Assembly: GCA_031291755.1 (NCBI GenBank)
Contig: JARLIK010000019.1
Span: forward strand, 248,001-312,000
DNA from: Acidocella sp.
Lineage (GTDB): Bacteria > Pseudomonadota > Alphaproteobacteria > Acetobacterales > Acetobacteraceae
Reading direction: 5' to 3'
Length of the DNA stretch: 64,000 nucleotides
Position numbers and translations under genes: made by a program. Positions 26,983 through 36,011 of the stretch are shown one piece after another (within the stretch, counting starts at the first letter, position 1; every line of letters begins with the position of its first letter). Below the pieces are notes generated by a model. The model was not told the origin of the DNA. It ran no database searches and saw nothing but the letters and a program-made list of their open reading frames with translations.

Positions 26983-27834
26983 TTAGTTGTGGACCTGATA
27001 TTTATGCTCAAGGCGGCGGGTCGCCCAGGCGATGGGGTAGATGTAAACATAGAACATGATCAGCACGTAGCCGTAAATTGGCGCCAGCAGATCAGGGCGG
27101 CTGCCCTCGGCAGATAATACCTGGCCCGCCAATGTTACTACATCATTCACGCCGACAATCGAGGCTAGCGTGGTTGAGGTGGTAAGGATGGCGTAGAGAT
27201 TCATCCATGGCGGCAGCATCCGCCGGACCGCCTGCGGCAGAATGATCATCCAAAGCTGTTGGTGGCGGGTGAAGCCGAGAGATTCCGATGCTTCCCATTG
27301 GCCTTTCGGGATCGACTGCACACCGCCGCGAACAATTTCCGCAACGTTGGCCATCACCGGCAGGCTCAGGCCGATGACGGCTTTCGACCAATCCGGCAAA
27401 ACGAAGCTGAACGAGCCGATATGTAAATGATACGGCAAAATGAAGATCATGAAGAACAGCAGCACCAGCCAAGGCGCGTTGCGGAAAAATTGTGTGACGC
27501 CCCAGGCGGCGCCACGCAACGGCCGGTCAGGCGAAATCAGGGCCAGTCCTAAAAAGGCGCCTAGGGCCGTGCCGATGGCCATCGAAAGAATGCTGATGAG
27601 GATGTTCAGCGCAAAGCCGTGCAGCAAAAGTGGTGTCCAGCGAGCCAGGACGGCAAATACGCTGGAACGGACAGGGGCAGCACCGGCTGCGTCGGCGGCG
27701 ATGGTGAACAGGCACAACAAACCGGCGAGCAGAATACCATGCCGCCACGAAAGGCGTATCACCGGTAAGGCGCGTGAGGACTCTCGTTGCAGAACCTCGG
27801 GTAGCGGCAGGATAACGCGCATGTTCTCGCTCAT
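26983..27834 (-). CDS. Polar amino acid ABC transporter permease 2
   Basis: A 283-residue HisM/GlnP-family permease. A hydrophilic N-terminal extension of about 30 residues precedes roughly five membrane segments. The family motif [21 protein letters not shown] (residues about 195-215) marks the ATPase-contact loop. It overlaps the preceding permease by 4 nt and is separated from the ATPase by 1 nt, so translation is coupled. Confidence 0.88.
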   Translation of the reverse strand: MSENMRVILPLPEVLQRESSRALPVIRLSWRHGILLAGLLCLFTIAADAAGAAPVRSSVFAVLARWTPLLLHGFALNILISILSMAIGTALGAFLGLALISPDRPLRGAAWGVTQFFRNAPWLVLLFFMIFILPYHLHIGSFSFVLPDWSKAVIGLSLPVMANVAEIVRGGVQSIPKGQWEASESLGFTRHQQLWMIILPQAVRRMLPPWMNLYAILTTSTTLASIVGVNDVVTLAGQVLSAEGSRPDLLAPIYGYVLIMFYVYIYPIAWATRRLEHKYQVHN

Positions 27835-28577
27835 AATCCTAAACCCGGCACGCGCAGGGCGCGTTCCCAGCGGTGCATGATGAACACCAGCACGCCGACG
27901 AGGGCGATGTAGATGATGAAGAGCAGCAGCATCATTTCGGGAACGTTCTCGTTATCCGACCAGATCTGGTTGGACACATACAGCAGTTCGGGCACCGCGA
28001 TGGCGTAGGCTAGCGGTGTTGTCTTGATCAGATTCACCAGATTATTAGTCAGGGCCGGCATACATATCCGCAATCCCAACGGCAGCACGACCTGGCGGTA
28101 GGTTTGCAAGCGGGTAAAGCCGAGCGCCTCAGCAGCTTCTATGGTTGAGTGCGGGATGGCTTCGATGCCGGAGCGGAAAATTTCAACGTTGAAGGCGCCG
28201 GCAAAACATATCAGGGAAATACTTGCCCAGACGAAGCCGCCGATTAGTGGTTGCGACATGCCGAGGCTGTTTTTAACCTCAGGCAACAAAGCGCTGAGGC
28301 CGAAATAGAAAAAATACACTTGCACCAGCGGCGGTGTGTTGCGAAACATCTGGATGTAGAACTGCACCAGCCTGCGCAGCCAGATAGAAGCAGCCCCCTG
28401 GCCCCAGGCACCCAGAATGCCTAGCATTACAGAGCCGGTAATGGTGACGCCGCAGAGTTCAAGCGTGACCAAAAAGCCTTGCACGAAACGGGCACGATCA
28501 AACGGATCGTAAAAAACCGTGAAATTGATGCCGGTGGTATCGTTGAGATGCGAAAACCACGCGGCGATCAAATTCAT
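27831..28577 (-). CDS. Polar amino acid ABC transporter permease 1
   Basis: A 248-residue HisQ/GlnP-type permease with motif FRSGIEAIPHSTIEAAEALG and about five membrane helices. It pairs with the next gene to form the heterodimeric channel. The spacing to the binding-protein gene is 13 nt. In this family glutamate, aspartate or glutamine are common substrates, but nothing here fixes which. Confidence 0.88.
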   Translation of the reverse strand: MNLIAAWFSHLNDTTGINFTVFYDPFDRARFVQGFLVTLELCGVTITGSVMLGILGAWGQGAASIWLRRLVQFYIQMFRNTPPLVQVYFFYFGLSALLPEVKNSLGMSQPLIGGFVWASISLICFAGAFNVEIFRSGIEAIPHSTIEAAEALGFTRLQTYRQVVLPLGLRICMPALTNNLVNLIKTTPLAYAIAVPELLYVSNQIWSDNENVPEMMLLLFIIYIALVGVLVFIMHRWERALRVPGLGL

Positions 28578-28590
28578 GGCGGGCGGTTAC

Positions 28591-29400
28591 TTATTTATAT
28601 TTGTTATGCATCTGCACGGCGAAAGCAGCGTGCTTGATGCCGTATTTCGTCTCCAGCGACAGGATAAGGCCCGTCTTGTCCCAGCTGATGATCGATTTTG
28701 AAATATAGTCGGCCAAACTCGTGTCGCCCAGCCTTACAGCGATACCCCAGGGCTGCGCATCCTGCGACTGCAGCGGCATGTCGTAATCTTTCCAGGTCGG
28801 GTCTTGTAACTTACCTTCGATGGCGGTGTCGTCATAGACGAAAGCGTTGCAACGGCCTTGGCGCAGCGCGGTAAGTGCTTCGGCAACGCCGGTGAAAGCC
28901 ACCGTTTCGGCCCCGAATTTCTCAGCCACTTCCTTGTTATAGAAAGCACCCTGGATGGCGCAGACGGGAACGCCCTTCAACTGGCTCCAACTGGTCAAAC
29001 TAAGCGTCTTCGGCACCATAATATTATAACCAGAGGCGTAATAATCCGGATGTACGATGTCGACCACTTTGGCACGCTCGGGCGTGTCGTTCATCGTGGC
29101 GATCATCACGTCGATTTTGCCCTGTTCGAGGAACTGCATGCGGTTGGAGGCCACCACCGGAACGAACTGCACCTTGACGCCCAGGCCTTTGGCAAGGTCA
29201 CGGGCGAGATCCGGTTCGATGCCGATATTCTCGCCGCTTGGGCTGAGTGAGCCGAAAGGCGGATAGTCGGCCTTGACGCCAACCACCAGCACGCCTTTGG
29301 TTTTAATATCCTGCAGTGTGTCCGCCCGGGCGGCATTTATGGCGACGGTAGCGCCGAGGCCGGCGAGAATGCCCAGCAGGGCAAATTTTTTGGTGTTCAT
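28591..29400 (-). CDS. Polar amino acid ABC transporter binding protein
   Basis: A 269-residue periplasmic binding protein (SBP_bac_3) starting at ATG 29400, with AAGGG 8 nt upstream. Signal peptide about 1-26 (ending NAARA/DTL). The mature KGVLVVGVKADYPPFGSL and IGIEPDLARDLAKGLGVKV are classic for the family; DYPPFG contacts the amino-acid ligand. First gene of the operon. A FadR-type regulator gene lies about 180 bp upstream on the same strand and may control it. Confidence 0.9.
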   Translation of the reverse strand: MNTKKFALLGILAGLGATVAINAARADTLQDIKTKGVLVVGVKADYPPFGSLSPSGENIGIEPDLARDLAKGLGVKVQFVPVVASNRMQFLEQGKIDVMIATMNDTPERAKVVDIVHPDYYASGYNIMVPKTLSLTSWSQLKGVPVCAIQGAFYNKEVAEKFGAETVAFTGVAEALTALRQGRCNAFVYDDTAIEGKLQDPTWKDYDMPLQSQDAQPWGIAVRLGDTSLADYISKSIISWDKTGLILSLETKYGIKHAAFAVQMHNKYK

Positions 29401-29582
29401 GTGTGTCACCCTTTTTTGGTTAGGTCAGAGATTTGAAAAGCCATCATCGCAGTCGTCAGGTCTCTCAAAAACAGAGCCTGCCTATTCTGTTCGCATCTGG
29501 CAAGGGGTTATAAAGCAATGCGCAAGACGCATATCGAAAAGAGCTGCTATTGGTTGGTAGCAGGGATTATTTTCGTAATTGT

Positions 29583-30251
29583 TTAGGTGTTTATATCAAG
29601 GAACCGTTGGTAACCGTTTTCAACATGCTTGCGCAATATTGCCGCAGCCAGGTCCGGGTCGCGGCTTTCCAATGCCGCCACAATGGCGCGATGCTCCTGC
29701 CGCGAGGGGTTGCTGCCTCCGGGAGCGCTGAAACTCTGACGCCGAAGCAAGTGCATCCGGTCGATCGCGCGGCGGTAAAACTCCAGCAAGGTGATATTGC
29801 CGGTCATTTCGACGATACGGTCATGGAAAGCGATATTCAGTGGAAAATAATCACCAACCTGACCGGTGGCTGCAGCCGCTTCCAGGCGGGTCAGCCAGCC
29901 CTGTAATTCGATGATCTCGGTATCGCTGATCCGGGGTGCCAGATAGCGCCCGGCGGTTTCATCGAGGATAGCCCGCAATTGGTAAAGCTCTCTCGCTTCA
30001 TCGCCGGATATTTCACGCACGAAAACCCCGCGGTTTTTTTCCAGCTTCACCAGTCCGGCGGCTTCAAGAGCGCGGAAGGCTTCACGAATCGGAGCGCGGC
30101 TTACACGCAAGAGTTGTACGAAGGTGAGCTCATTCAGTTTTGCACCGGCGGCAATCTCGCCTGCTTTAATGAGTCGCAAAATCTCCTGCTGCACCAGGTC
30201 AGCGAGGGTCCGGGACTGCAGAAGGTCAAGATTTGTCATCGTACTAGCCAT
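29583..30251 (-). CDS. GntR/FadR-family transcription regulator (FCD domain)
   Basis: A 222-residue GntR protein: winged HTH at residues about 12-75 (LRVSRAPIREAFRALEAAGLV) and an all-helical FCD effector domain from about 85, with likely metal/ligand histidines (NIAFHDRIVEM). It is divergent from the MFS gene at 30517, and a perfect 12-bp palindrome lies 57 bp beyond its start. It may control both itself and the MFS transporter, and possibly the amino-acid importer behind it. Confidence 0.88.
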   Translation of the reverse strand: MASTMTNLDLLQSRTLADLVQQEILRLIKAGEIAAGAKLNELTFVQLLRVSRAPIREAFRALEAAGLVKLEKNRGVFVREISGDEARELYQLRAILDETAGRYLAPRISDTEIIELQGWLTRLEAAAATGQVGDYFPLNIAFHDRIVEMTGNITLLEFYRRAIDRMHLLRRQSFSAPGGSNPSRQEHRAIVAALESRDPDLAAAILRKHVENGYQRFLDINT

Positions 30252-30307
30252 GATGAAGACCTACAATGAAACAACAATGGCGTCACGCGCTCGTTAATAG
30301 TTGCCAT

Positions 30308-30319
30308 ATTGTCGACAAT
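30308..30319. promoter_or_regulatory. 12-bp perfect palindrome, candidate FadR/GntR operator
   Basis: ATTGTCGACAAT is its own reverse complement and contains the TTGT...ACAA half-sites typical of FadR/VanR-subfamily operators. It lies in the divergent region between the GntR gene and the MFS transporter. Another TGACAAT begins 2 bp further on. Confidence 0.6.
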
Positions 30320-30424
30320 GTGACAATCTTGGAAAAAGCTTTTTGGGGGAGCCTCGATGTTGCCAAGGCCAGAACTCGGTTCTGCGGGCTGTCATAGGGA
30401 TCGTGATTTTTGGAATGTTAGCCG

Positions 30425-30443
30425 CCGGGCCAGACAGGCCCGG
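30425..30443 (+). promoter_or_regulatory. Leader hairpin upstream of the MFS gene
   Basis: CCGGGCC (30425-30431) and GGCCCGG (30437-30443) form a perfect 7-bp stem with loop AGACA, in the long leader of the MFS gene. There is no U tract, so it is not a simple terminator. It may affect mRNA stability or be incidental. Confidence 0.3.
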
Positions 30444-30516
30444 TGTTGTGGGCACCGTGCGGGACGCTGTCCGCATTGGTCACCTTAATGCGTTAAATTA
30501 CCAGGGGAGTGAAAAA

Positions 30517-31914
30517 ATGAACGATAATTCGTTGCCTGCACAAAATTATGCGATCCTTGCCCGCATTGATCGCTTACCGCCGTCACGTTATCTGATGGGG
30601 TTGGTCGGACGGATCGCCGCCGGTGGCTGGTTCGAGTTTTTTGAATTGTTCATGCCGGGCTTTATATCGCTCGGCCTGGTGCGTGCGGGAATTTACACGA
30701 TATCGAATAAAGGGCTGCTGGATACCAACAGCTTTGCCAGCTTTCTGGCTTCATTTTTTGTCGGCATGTTTCTTAGCACTGCTGTATTCGGCTTTGTGTC
30801 CGATAAATTTGGACGGCGCTCGATCTTTATTTACTCGATGATCGGCTATTCCGTCGCGCAATTTGCCATTGCATGTCTAAGCTCACCGGTGATGATTGAC
30901 ATTGCGCGGTTTTGCGCCGGGTTTGCGGTTGGCATGCAACTGATCAACAACGACAGCTACATCACGGAACTGACACCGCGTGCTCAGCGCGGCCGTTACA
31001 TGACAACCTCCTTCATTTTTATTCTTTCGGCAATTCCTGTTGCGGCTCTGTTGGCCGCGTTGCTGGTGCCGCACGATCCATTTGGCATTTCCGGATGGCG
31101 TTTTGTGGTGGCAATCGGTGCTGCCAGCGGTATTGTGGTTTGGTTCGTGCAACGCGGCTTGCCGGAATCACCGCGCTGGCTGGAAGTTCATGGCCGGGTG
31201 GCTGAGGCCGATGCGGTGGTCGCCAAAATTGAAGCCAGGGTCGAGGCTGAACAAGGCCGCCGGTTGGCAGCGCCTGATTTAACTGTGCCAGATGCGGTTG
31301 TTGAGACCGGGTATTGGACGGAGATGTTCAGCGCCTTCTATCTGCCAAGGACTTTAATGATCTCGGTGTTTCAATTTTCGCAAACGATCGCGGTCTTCGG
31401 CTTCACGGCTTTTGTGCCGGTGCTGCTGATGAAACAAGGGTTCACGATCGTTCATTCACTGTATTATTCGATGTTCATTGTTTTGCTGGCACCGGTGGGT
31501 GCGGCATTTGGTGCGTATTTCTCGGAACGGATCGAGCGTAAATGGCAATTGGTGTTTACGGCCATCCTGATCGGCCTTGGCGGTGCCATTTTTGCTTCTG
31601 CGATCAATGTTCCGGTGGTGGTGTTCGGTGGGTGCTTGATAGCGCTGGGGAATAACTGGATGATCAGTATTTTCCATCCTTATGCGGCTGAATTGTTCCC
31701 GACCCGCATTCGGGCACGGGCTATCGGCTTTACCTTCTCCTGGAGCCGGATCAGCTCAATTTTTGTGGGCTACTGGGTGGGGGATCTGCTGGCGGTCTAT
31801 GGCGCCTATGCGGTGTTTGTTATGATCGGTGCGGCCATGCTCGCGATCGTGATCGGTGTGGGTGTGTTCGGTCCCGCCACCAATGGCCGCAGCCTTGAGA
31901 CTCTTTCGCCATAG
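30517..31914 (+). CDS. MFS metabolite transporter
   Basis: A 465-residue MFS protein with twelve predicted helices. The DKFGRRSIF motif between TM2 and TM3, the central charged loop (about 220-260, rich in E/A/R) and the LFPTRIRARAIGFTFSW motif after TM10 place it with sugar/organic-acid H+ symporters. ATG 30517 has AGGGGAG upstream; the frame continues to 30301 but that part crosses the palindrome. Substrate unknown; control by the divergent FadR-type regulator is likely. Confidence 0.85.
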   Translation: MNDNSLPAQNYAILARIDRLPPSRYLMGLVGRIAAGGWFEFFELFMPGFISLGLVRAGIYTISNKGLLDTNSFASFLASFFVGMFLSTAVFGFVSDKFGRRSIFIYSMIGYSVAQFAIACLSSPVMIDIARFCAGFAVGMQLINNDSYITELTPRAQRGRYMTTSFIFILSAIPVAALLAALLVPHDPFGISGWRFVVAIGAASGIVVWFVQRGLPESPRWLEVHGRVAEADAVVAKIEARVEAEQGRRLAAPDLTVPDAVVETGYWTEMFSAFYLPRTLMISVFQFSQTIAVFGFTAFVPVLLMKQGFTIVHSLYYSMFIVLLAPVGAAFGAYFSERIERKWQLVFTAILIGLGGAIFASAINVPVVVFGGCLIALGNNWMISIFHPYAAELFPTRIRARAIGFTFSWSRISSIFVGYWVGDLLAVYGAYAVFVMIGAAMLAIVIGVGVFGPATNGRSLETLSP

Positions 31915-31972
31915 CACTGTCTTGATTTGTCGAGGGGAGGGAGGTTTGCGAGTTGCCTCCCTCTATTACGGT

Positions 31973-32015
31973 AACCCTTCAGGCTTTCTCGAGAGAAAGT
32001 CTGAAGGGGTTTTTT
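31973..32015 (+). terminator. Terminator after the MFS gene
   Basis: An extended stem, ACCCTTCAGGCTTTCTC against GAGAAAGTCTGAAGGGGT with one mismatch, centred near 31990 and followed by GTTTTTTG. A weaker upstream hairpin (GAGGGAGG ... CCTCCCTC, about 31934-31962) precedes it. It separates the MFS transcript from the convergent OmpA gene. Confidence 0.85.
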
Positions 32016-32032
32016 GCGCGAAACGCAGCCGT

Positions 32033-33118
32033 TTACTTCAGAATAATTTCCACGCGGCGGTTCTGTGGCTCACGCACGCCTGGGCCGGTAGGGACCAGCA
32101 AATGCGTTTCACCAAAGGCATGGATTTCGATTTCCGATTGCGGAACACCATCTGCCACCAACTGGGTAGCCACCGCTTTTGCCCGGCGTTCAGAGAGGCC
32201 CATGTTATAGTCGGGCGTGCCTGAAGTGTCAGTATAGCCGGACACATCAAGCGTGGTAACTGCGCTTGTCTTGCTGGTGGAGGCCGCTTGCGCGATGATC
32301 TGCGTCGCACGCGGCGTCAGGTTTGACTTGTCCCAGTCAAAGAAGACCAGATAGGTTTGCGCCGTTACGGGTGCTGGCGATGCAGCCGGAGCCGCGGTCT
32401 GAGTTACAGCAGGTGCTGGCGGTTGCGGGGTGAATAGCTGATAGCGCAGCCCGATCAGGATTTGGTTGTTATATTCGTGCAGGAGCTTGGCTGAGGCAGG
32501 CAAGCCATCATACGAACCGTCATATTTGCGCGAATTTGCCAGACCCACGAAGCGATATTCCAAAGTTGCGGACAAGCCGGGAACATACGCAATCGGCACA
32601 GCCAACCCGGCAATACCTTGATAGGCCAGGGCGCCGCGAGTCTTGGTAGTGCTGGCACCAGCAGCCCCGAAGCTGTTCAAATCAGCTTCCTGCCAGCCGA
32701 TGCCGCCGCCGACGTAGGGATAAAGATAGGGCAGGCCGATGTCAAAGTCGTAAAGCACATTGCCGAAGACGCCGTAGCGAGCCTCGGAGCCGCCGGCAGC
32801 ATATGTTGCGCCGTCGGCACTCACCTTGTCAGCATTATCGTGAATATAATCGCCTTCAACCTCAACCCGGAAGCCGTTGCCAAAGCCATAACCAAGGCTG
32901 GCCTCGCCGGTATAGCCGTTTTTCATTTTGATTTTGGCCTCGTAGGGAACCCCGGTGCCATCCACACTGAGATCCTTGGCCTTCTGCGAATTCTCAATAT
33001 TGTAGCCAAACCCGCCCGCCACATAGGGGCCGGTAACTGGCTGAGCGTGAGCGATGTGCGATAGTGCAAAGGGGGCGACGAGGACGGTGGCGGTTAATAG
33101 CGCGAGACGAAATTTCAT
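32033..33118 (-). CDS. OmpA-family outer-membrane protein (beta-barrel plus peptidoglycan-binding domain)
   Basis: A 361-residue protein from ATG 33118 (TAGGAGT upstream). Signal peptide about 1-26 (ending IAHA/QPV). An eight-strand barrel region (about 27-220) has alternating aromatic/hydrophobic strands and a G-Y-x-F ending; a Pro/Ala linker follows; the OmpA C-terminal domain (about 245-361) has DVSGYTDTSGTPDYNMGLSERR and the peptidoglycan-binding NRRVEI end. Anchors the outer membrane to murein and may act as a slow porin. Confidence 0.92.
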   Translation of the reverse strand: MKFRLALLTATVLVAPFALSHIAHAQPVTGPYVAGGFGYNIENSQKAKDLSVDGTGVPYEAKIKMKNGYTGEASLGYGFGNGFRVEVEGDYIHDNADKVSADGATYAAGGSEARYGVFGNVLYDFDIGLPYLYPYVGGGIGWQEADLNSFGAAGASTTKTRGALAYQGIAGLAVPIAYVPGLSATLEYRFVGLANSRKYDGSYDGLPASAKLLHEYNNQILIGLRYQLFTPQPPAPAVTQTAAPAASPAPVTAQTYLVFFDWDKSNLTPRATQIIAQAASTSKTSAVTTLDVSGYTDTSGTPDYNMGLSERRAKAVATQLVADGVPQSEIEIHAFGETHLLVPTGPGVREPQNRRVEIILK

Positions 33119-33549
33119 GAGTGGTACTCCTAACATTTGCAGACAAATTCAGCCACGCGGTGTGACTGGTAGGGTAAGTGGCGTTCAATCTCGGCATTAT
33201 TAAGGCTAGCCGGACAAAATACGGCAGCCTGTGATTAAAATACAACAGATCATGTAAATTACTGCATTTTTTAAATTTATGTCATCCTATTGAAATTTTT
33301 TTATGGAAAGCCAGACCAAAAATATCCTATGGCTCCTCTGTTTTTTTGACGGATAGTTACATTAACATAATGCTTTCCTCATCCGCAGGCGATTTTATGT
33401 CTTGCGGCATTTTGTCAGCACGATCCTCACAAACTGGTAGCTGGTGCGGTATTTGGTCATTGACAAAGTTCAATGGAACTGAATATTAATCCAAAATTAA
33501 TTTAAATTTTATTGAGTTAGCGGCGGCGGTTATAGGAGCATTTTCTGCT
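33119..33549. other. AT-rich divergent intergenic region between ompA and lysR
   Basis: 431 bp without a supportable gene, much more AT-rich than its surroundings and with several poly-T runs. It must hold the ompA promoter on the minus strand and the lysR promoter on the plus strand. A small dyad AGTTC-N4-GAACT lies at 33467-33480 inside the lysR promoter spacer. No RNA gene could be recognised. Confidence 0.7.
33460..33489 (+). promoter_or_regulatory. Candidate promoter with embedded dyad ahead of lysR
   Basis: TTGACA (33460-33465) and TATTAA (33484-33489) with an 18-bp spacer. AGTTC-AATG-GAACT (33467-33480) lies wholly inside the spacer, a position where a bound regulator would block polymerase, consistent with LysR autoregulation. 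Confidence 0.5.
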
Positions 33550-34473
33550 TTGTCCATCCGTGATCTAAAAACATTTCTTGCCATCGCCAAAGCTGGATCG
33601 TTTGTCGCCGCGGCGCGCACGGTTTACCGCACCCAGTCGGCGGTGACGGCGCAGATGCAAGCATTGGAAGACCAGCTTGGTGTCATTTTGTTTGACCGTT
33701 CCACCCGCCCGCCGACTTTAACGGACGAAGGCCGTGGTTTTGTTGCCAAGGCCCAGAATGTTGTGGCGGAGTATGAACGTTTGTTCAGTGAGCCGCAGGA
33801 TGAACATTTGCGCGGCAATTTGCGGTTGGGTGTGGTGCCCAGCGTCATTACCGGCCTCACGCCACGGGTGCTGGTGATGTTGCGCGACCGCTACCCGGGG
33901 TTGCGCGTGGAATTGGCGATGGGACTGTCGGCAGAGCTGGTGGAGCGGGTCCGGCGCAATTTATTGGATGTCGCCCTGGTCAGCGATCCATTGGAAAAAG
34001 GCTTCAGCTTGCAATGGTCGCCGTTTTTACGTGAGCCGCTGGTGCTGGTGGCGCCCATTGATGCTCCGGCGCAATCGGTCGAGGATTTGCTCGAAAAATA
34101 TCCGTTCATTCGCTATACGCGCCACGCCTGGGTGGGGCAGTTGATCGAAAAGCAGTTGAAACAACAAAAATTGCGCGTGCGCGAGACGATGGTGCTCGAT
34201 ACGCTGGAAGCCATCATCGCAATGGTGCATGCGGGTATGGGCGTTTCGATTGTGCCGATGCGGTTGATTGAACCGGCAGGTTCGCCGCCGGTGCGGCGCC
34301 TGACCTTGCCGGGGCCGATGGTCTATCGCACGCTCGGACTGGTCGAGATTCAGGATCACCCAAAATCGGCACTTATGGCAACTTTACTGGGGGTTTTGCA
34401 AGCCGTCACAGCGCAGGCGGGGGTGGCAGCACCCTTACCTAGTCGGACGGCAACACGGGTACGGCGAAAGTAA
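33550..34473 (+). CDS. LysR-type regulator of the Sdh-like/fumarase-like operon
   Basis: A 307-residue LysR-family protein, HTH at residues about 1-60 (SFVAAARTVYRTQSAVTAQMQALE) and effector-binding domain about 85-290. The start is TTG 33550, the only reasonable initiator, with TAGGAG 11 nt upstream. It is codirectional with the operon at 34598 and a 7-5-7 inverted repeat lies between them. The effector may be the dicarboxylate or sulfonate handled by that operon (inference). Confidence 0.88.
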   Translation: MSIRDLKTFLAIAKAGSFVAAARTVYRTQSAVTAQMQALEDQLGVILFDRSTRPPTLTDEGRGFVAKAQNVVAEYERLFSEPQDEHLRGNLRLGVVPSVITGLTPRVLVMLRDRYPGLRVELAMGLSAELVERVRRNLLDVALVSDPLEKGFSLQWSPFLREPLVLVAPIDAPAQSVEDLLEKYPFIRYTRHAWVGQLIEKQLKQQKLRVRETMVLDTLEAIIAMVHAGMGVSIVPMRLIEPAGSPPVRRLTLPGPMVYRTLGLVEIQDHPKSALMATLLGVLQAVTAQAGVAAPLPSRTATRVRRK

Positions 34474-34483
34474 GTTCTGATAA

Positions 34484-34502
34484 ATTGAATTTTATATTCA
34501 AT
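34484..34502. promoter_or_regulatory. 19-bp inverted repeat, candidate LysR operator
   Basis: ATTGAAT (34484-34490) and ATTCAAT (34496-34502) are perfect inverted copies separated by TTTAT. It lies 11 bp after the lysR stop and about 95 bp ahead of the first sdh-like gene, with the T-N11-A geometry of LysR sites. Confidence 0.5.
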
Positions 34503-34597
34503 CTTATACGTTTTATTTGAATAATTAGGTATGCTAGTCATAACTGGCTAGTTTTACTGACGATAAGCGGCCGCATATGGCTGCATTGGGATGGGAA

Positions 34598-35329
34598 ATG
34601 TCTAACGCATCGGATGTATTGCAGGTCTCATTGTGGCGCGGCGGCGCGGAGGGCGGCTTCAAAACCTACGAAGTGCCGCTGCGTCCGAATCAGACGATAT
34701 TGGATATTGTCACCTGGGTGCAGCGTAATCTCGATGCGACCTTGTCGTACCGGTTTGCTTGCCGGGTCGGCATGTGCGGCTCCTGCGCCATGATGGTGAA
34801 CGGGCATCCGCGCTGGACCTGCCGTACCCATGTGGCAAAGGTGGCGCAAAAGGGCGTAGTTGAAATTGCGCCGCTGGCGAATATGCCGATCATCAAAGAC
34901 CTGGCGGCGGACATGCGGCAGTTTTTTGATAAATGGGTGGTGGCGCATGGCGCTTTCGCCGGCAGCAAGACACGGGCCGATGAAATTGAGTTGATCAAAC
35001 CAGCCGAGCCGGCGCGCGTGGCTGTGGATGCAGCGATTGAATGCATCAATTGCGGAATATGTTACGCAGCGTGTGATACTGTACGCTGGAACCCGGAATA
35101 TCTGGGCCCGGCGGCGCTCAACCGGGCCTGGAGTTTGAATAACGATGTGCGCGACGCTGACCATGCTGGCAGGCTGGCAGCCGTTTCGGCCGATGGTGGC
35201 TGCCATAATTGCCATTCACATCAATCGTGCCAGGCGCACTGCCCGCAATCTTTGAATCCGACGCGCTCGATTGCGGGGCTGAAACGCCTATCGACTCAGG
35301 CGTATTTGCGGGGAGATCTCAAGCCGTGA
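34598..35329 (+). CDS. Succinate dehydrogenase/fumarate reductase-like iron-sulfur subunit
   Basis: A 243-residue SdhB/FrdB-type protein. The plant-type [2Fe-2S] ligands are C55, C60, C63 and C75; the [4Fe-4S] motif CINCGICYAAC starts at C149; the third cluster is CHNCHSHQSCQAHCP (C202, C205, C211, C215). All three clusters are complete, so electron transfer between flavin and quinone should work. ATG 34598 follows GGGATGGGA; ATG 34577 would add seven residues. First of a coupled sdhB-D-C-A order unlike the common sdhCDAB. Confidence 0.85.
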   Translation: MSNASDVLQVSLWRGGAEGGFKTYEVPLRPNQTILDIVTWVQRNLDATLSYRFACRVGMCGSCAMMVNGHPRWTCRTHVAKVAQKGVVEIAPLANMPIIKDLAADMRQFFDKWVVAHGAFAGSKTRADEIELIKPAEPARVAVDAAIECINCGICYAACDTVRWNPEYLGPAALNRAWSLNNDVRDADHAGRLAAVSADGGCHNCHSHQSCQAHCPQSLNPTRSIAGLKRLSTQAYLRGDLKP

Positions 35330-35655
35330 ATGTGCGCTTTTATATTTGGCAACGCGCCACAGCGGCGGTGATGCTGCCAATGATCCTGGTGCATCTGGTC
35401 GTGATTTTCTATGCGATGAACCACCAATTGACCGCCGCTGATATTCTGTCCCGCACGCAGGGTAGCATCGCCTGGGGGTTGTTTTATGGGTTGTTCGTGG
35501 TACTGGCGTCAATTCATGCTTCCATTGGTGTGAGCAATATTCTGCGGGAATGGGGACATATGAAGGCGCGGCTAGCGGAAATGGCGGCTTCAGCTTTGGG
35601 CGTCACATTGCTGGTACTGGGTCTGCGCGCCGTGGCGGCGGTGGTGCTGCCATGA
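35326..35655 (+). CDS. Sdh/Frd-like membrane anchor subunit 1
   Basis: A 109-residue protein with three hydrophobic helices, starting at GTG 35326 and overlapping the preceding stop (GTGA). RFYIWQRATAAVMLPMILVH has the R..QR and a helix-internal His typical of heme b/quinone-binding anchors; a second His occurs in ASIHASIGV. The frame extends upstream into sdhB but without homology. Forms the membrane domain with the next gene. Confidence 0.78.
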   Translation: MNVRFYIWQRATAAVMLPMILVHLVVIFYAMNHQLTAADILSRTQGSIAWGLFYGLFVVLASIHASIGVSNILREWGHMKARLAEMAASALGVTLLVLGLRAVAAVVLP

Positions 35656-36002
35656 GTGTTACGCGTCGGACCTACCGTTACAATATTTTGTGGAATGCCG
35701 CGTTGATTCACCGGCTTTCGGGAATCGGGCTGGTGGTGTTTTTGCCGCTGCATTTTCTGGTGCTTGGGCTGGCCATTGAAAGTGCGGGTAAGCTGGATAG
35801 CTTTTTGCAACTGGCACAGATGCCGGTGGTCAAACTCGCTGAGTTTGCGTTGGTCTTTCTGCTGGTTGTGCATCTTCTGGGCGGCGCGCGATTGCTGGCC
35901 CTGGAATTATTGCCCTGGCTCGATGGCCAAAAACTATTGGCGGTGGGTGCTGCGAGCGTGGCGGCGCTGGTTGCCATCATATTCCTGATCCGCGTGTTGT
36001 GA
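35652..36002 (+). CDS. Sdh/Frd-like cytochrome b subunit 2
   Basis: A 116-residue three-helix protein starting at ATG 35652, overlapping the previous stop by 4 nt. The segment IHRLSGIGLVVFLPLHFLV is the SdhC hallmark (H-R-x-S-G plus a heme-ligand-type His in the first helix), and VVHLLGGARLL supplies another His. Together the two anchors predict a membrane-bound, quinone-linked complex. Confidence 0.8.
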   Translation: MSVTRRTYRYNILWNAALIHRLSGIGLVVFLPLHFLVLGLAIESAGKLDSFLQLAQMPVVKLAEFALVFLLVVHLLGGARLLALELLPWLDGQKLLAVGAASVAALVAIIFLIRVL

Positions 36003-36011
36003 GATGATGCG

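Noticed and set aside
30301-30516. N-terminal extension of the MFS protein
   Set aside because: It crosses the operator palindrome and has no homology; AGGGGAG before ATG 30517 fits the start.
33119-33549. Small RNA or hidden gene in the AT-rich region before lysR
   Set aside because: No coherent open frame with a ribosome site and no clear hairpin with a U tract; only the two divergent promoters are supportable.
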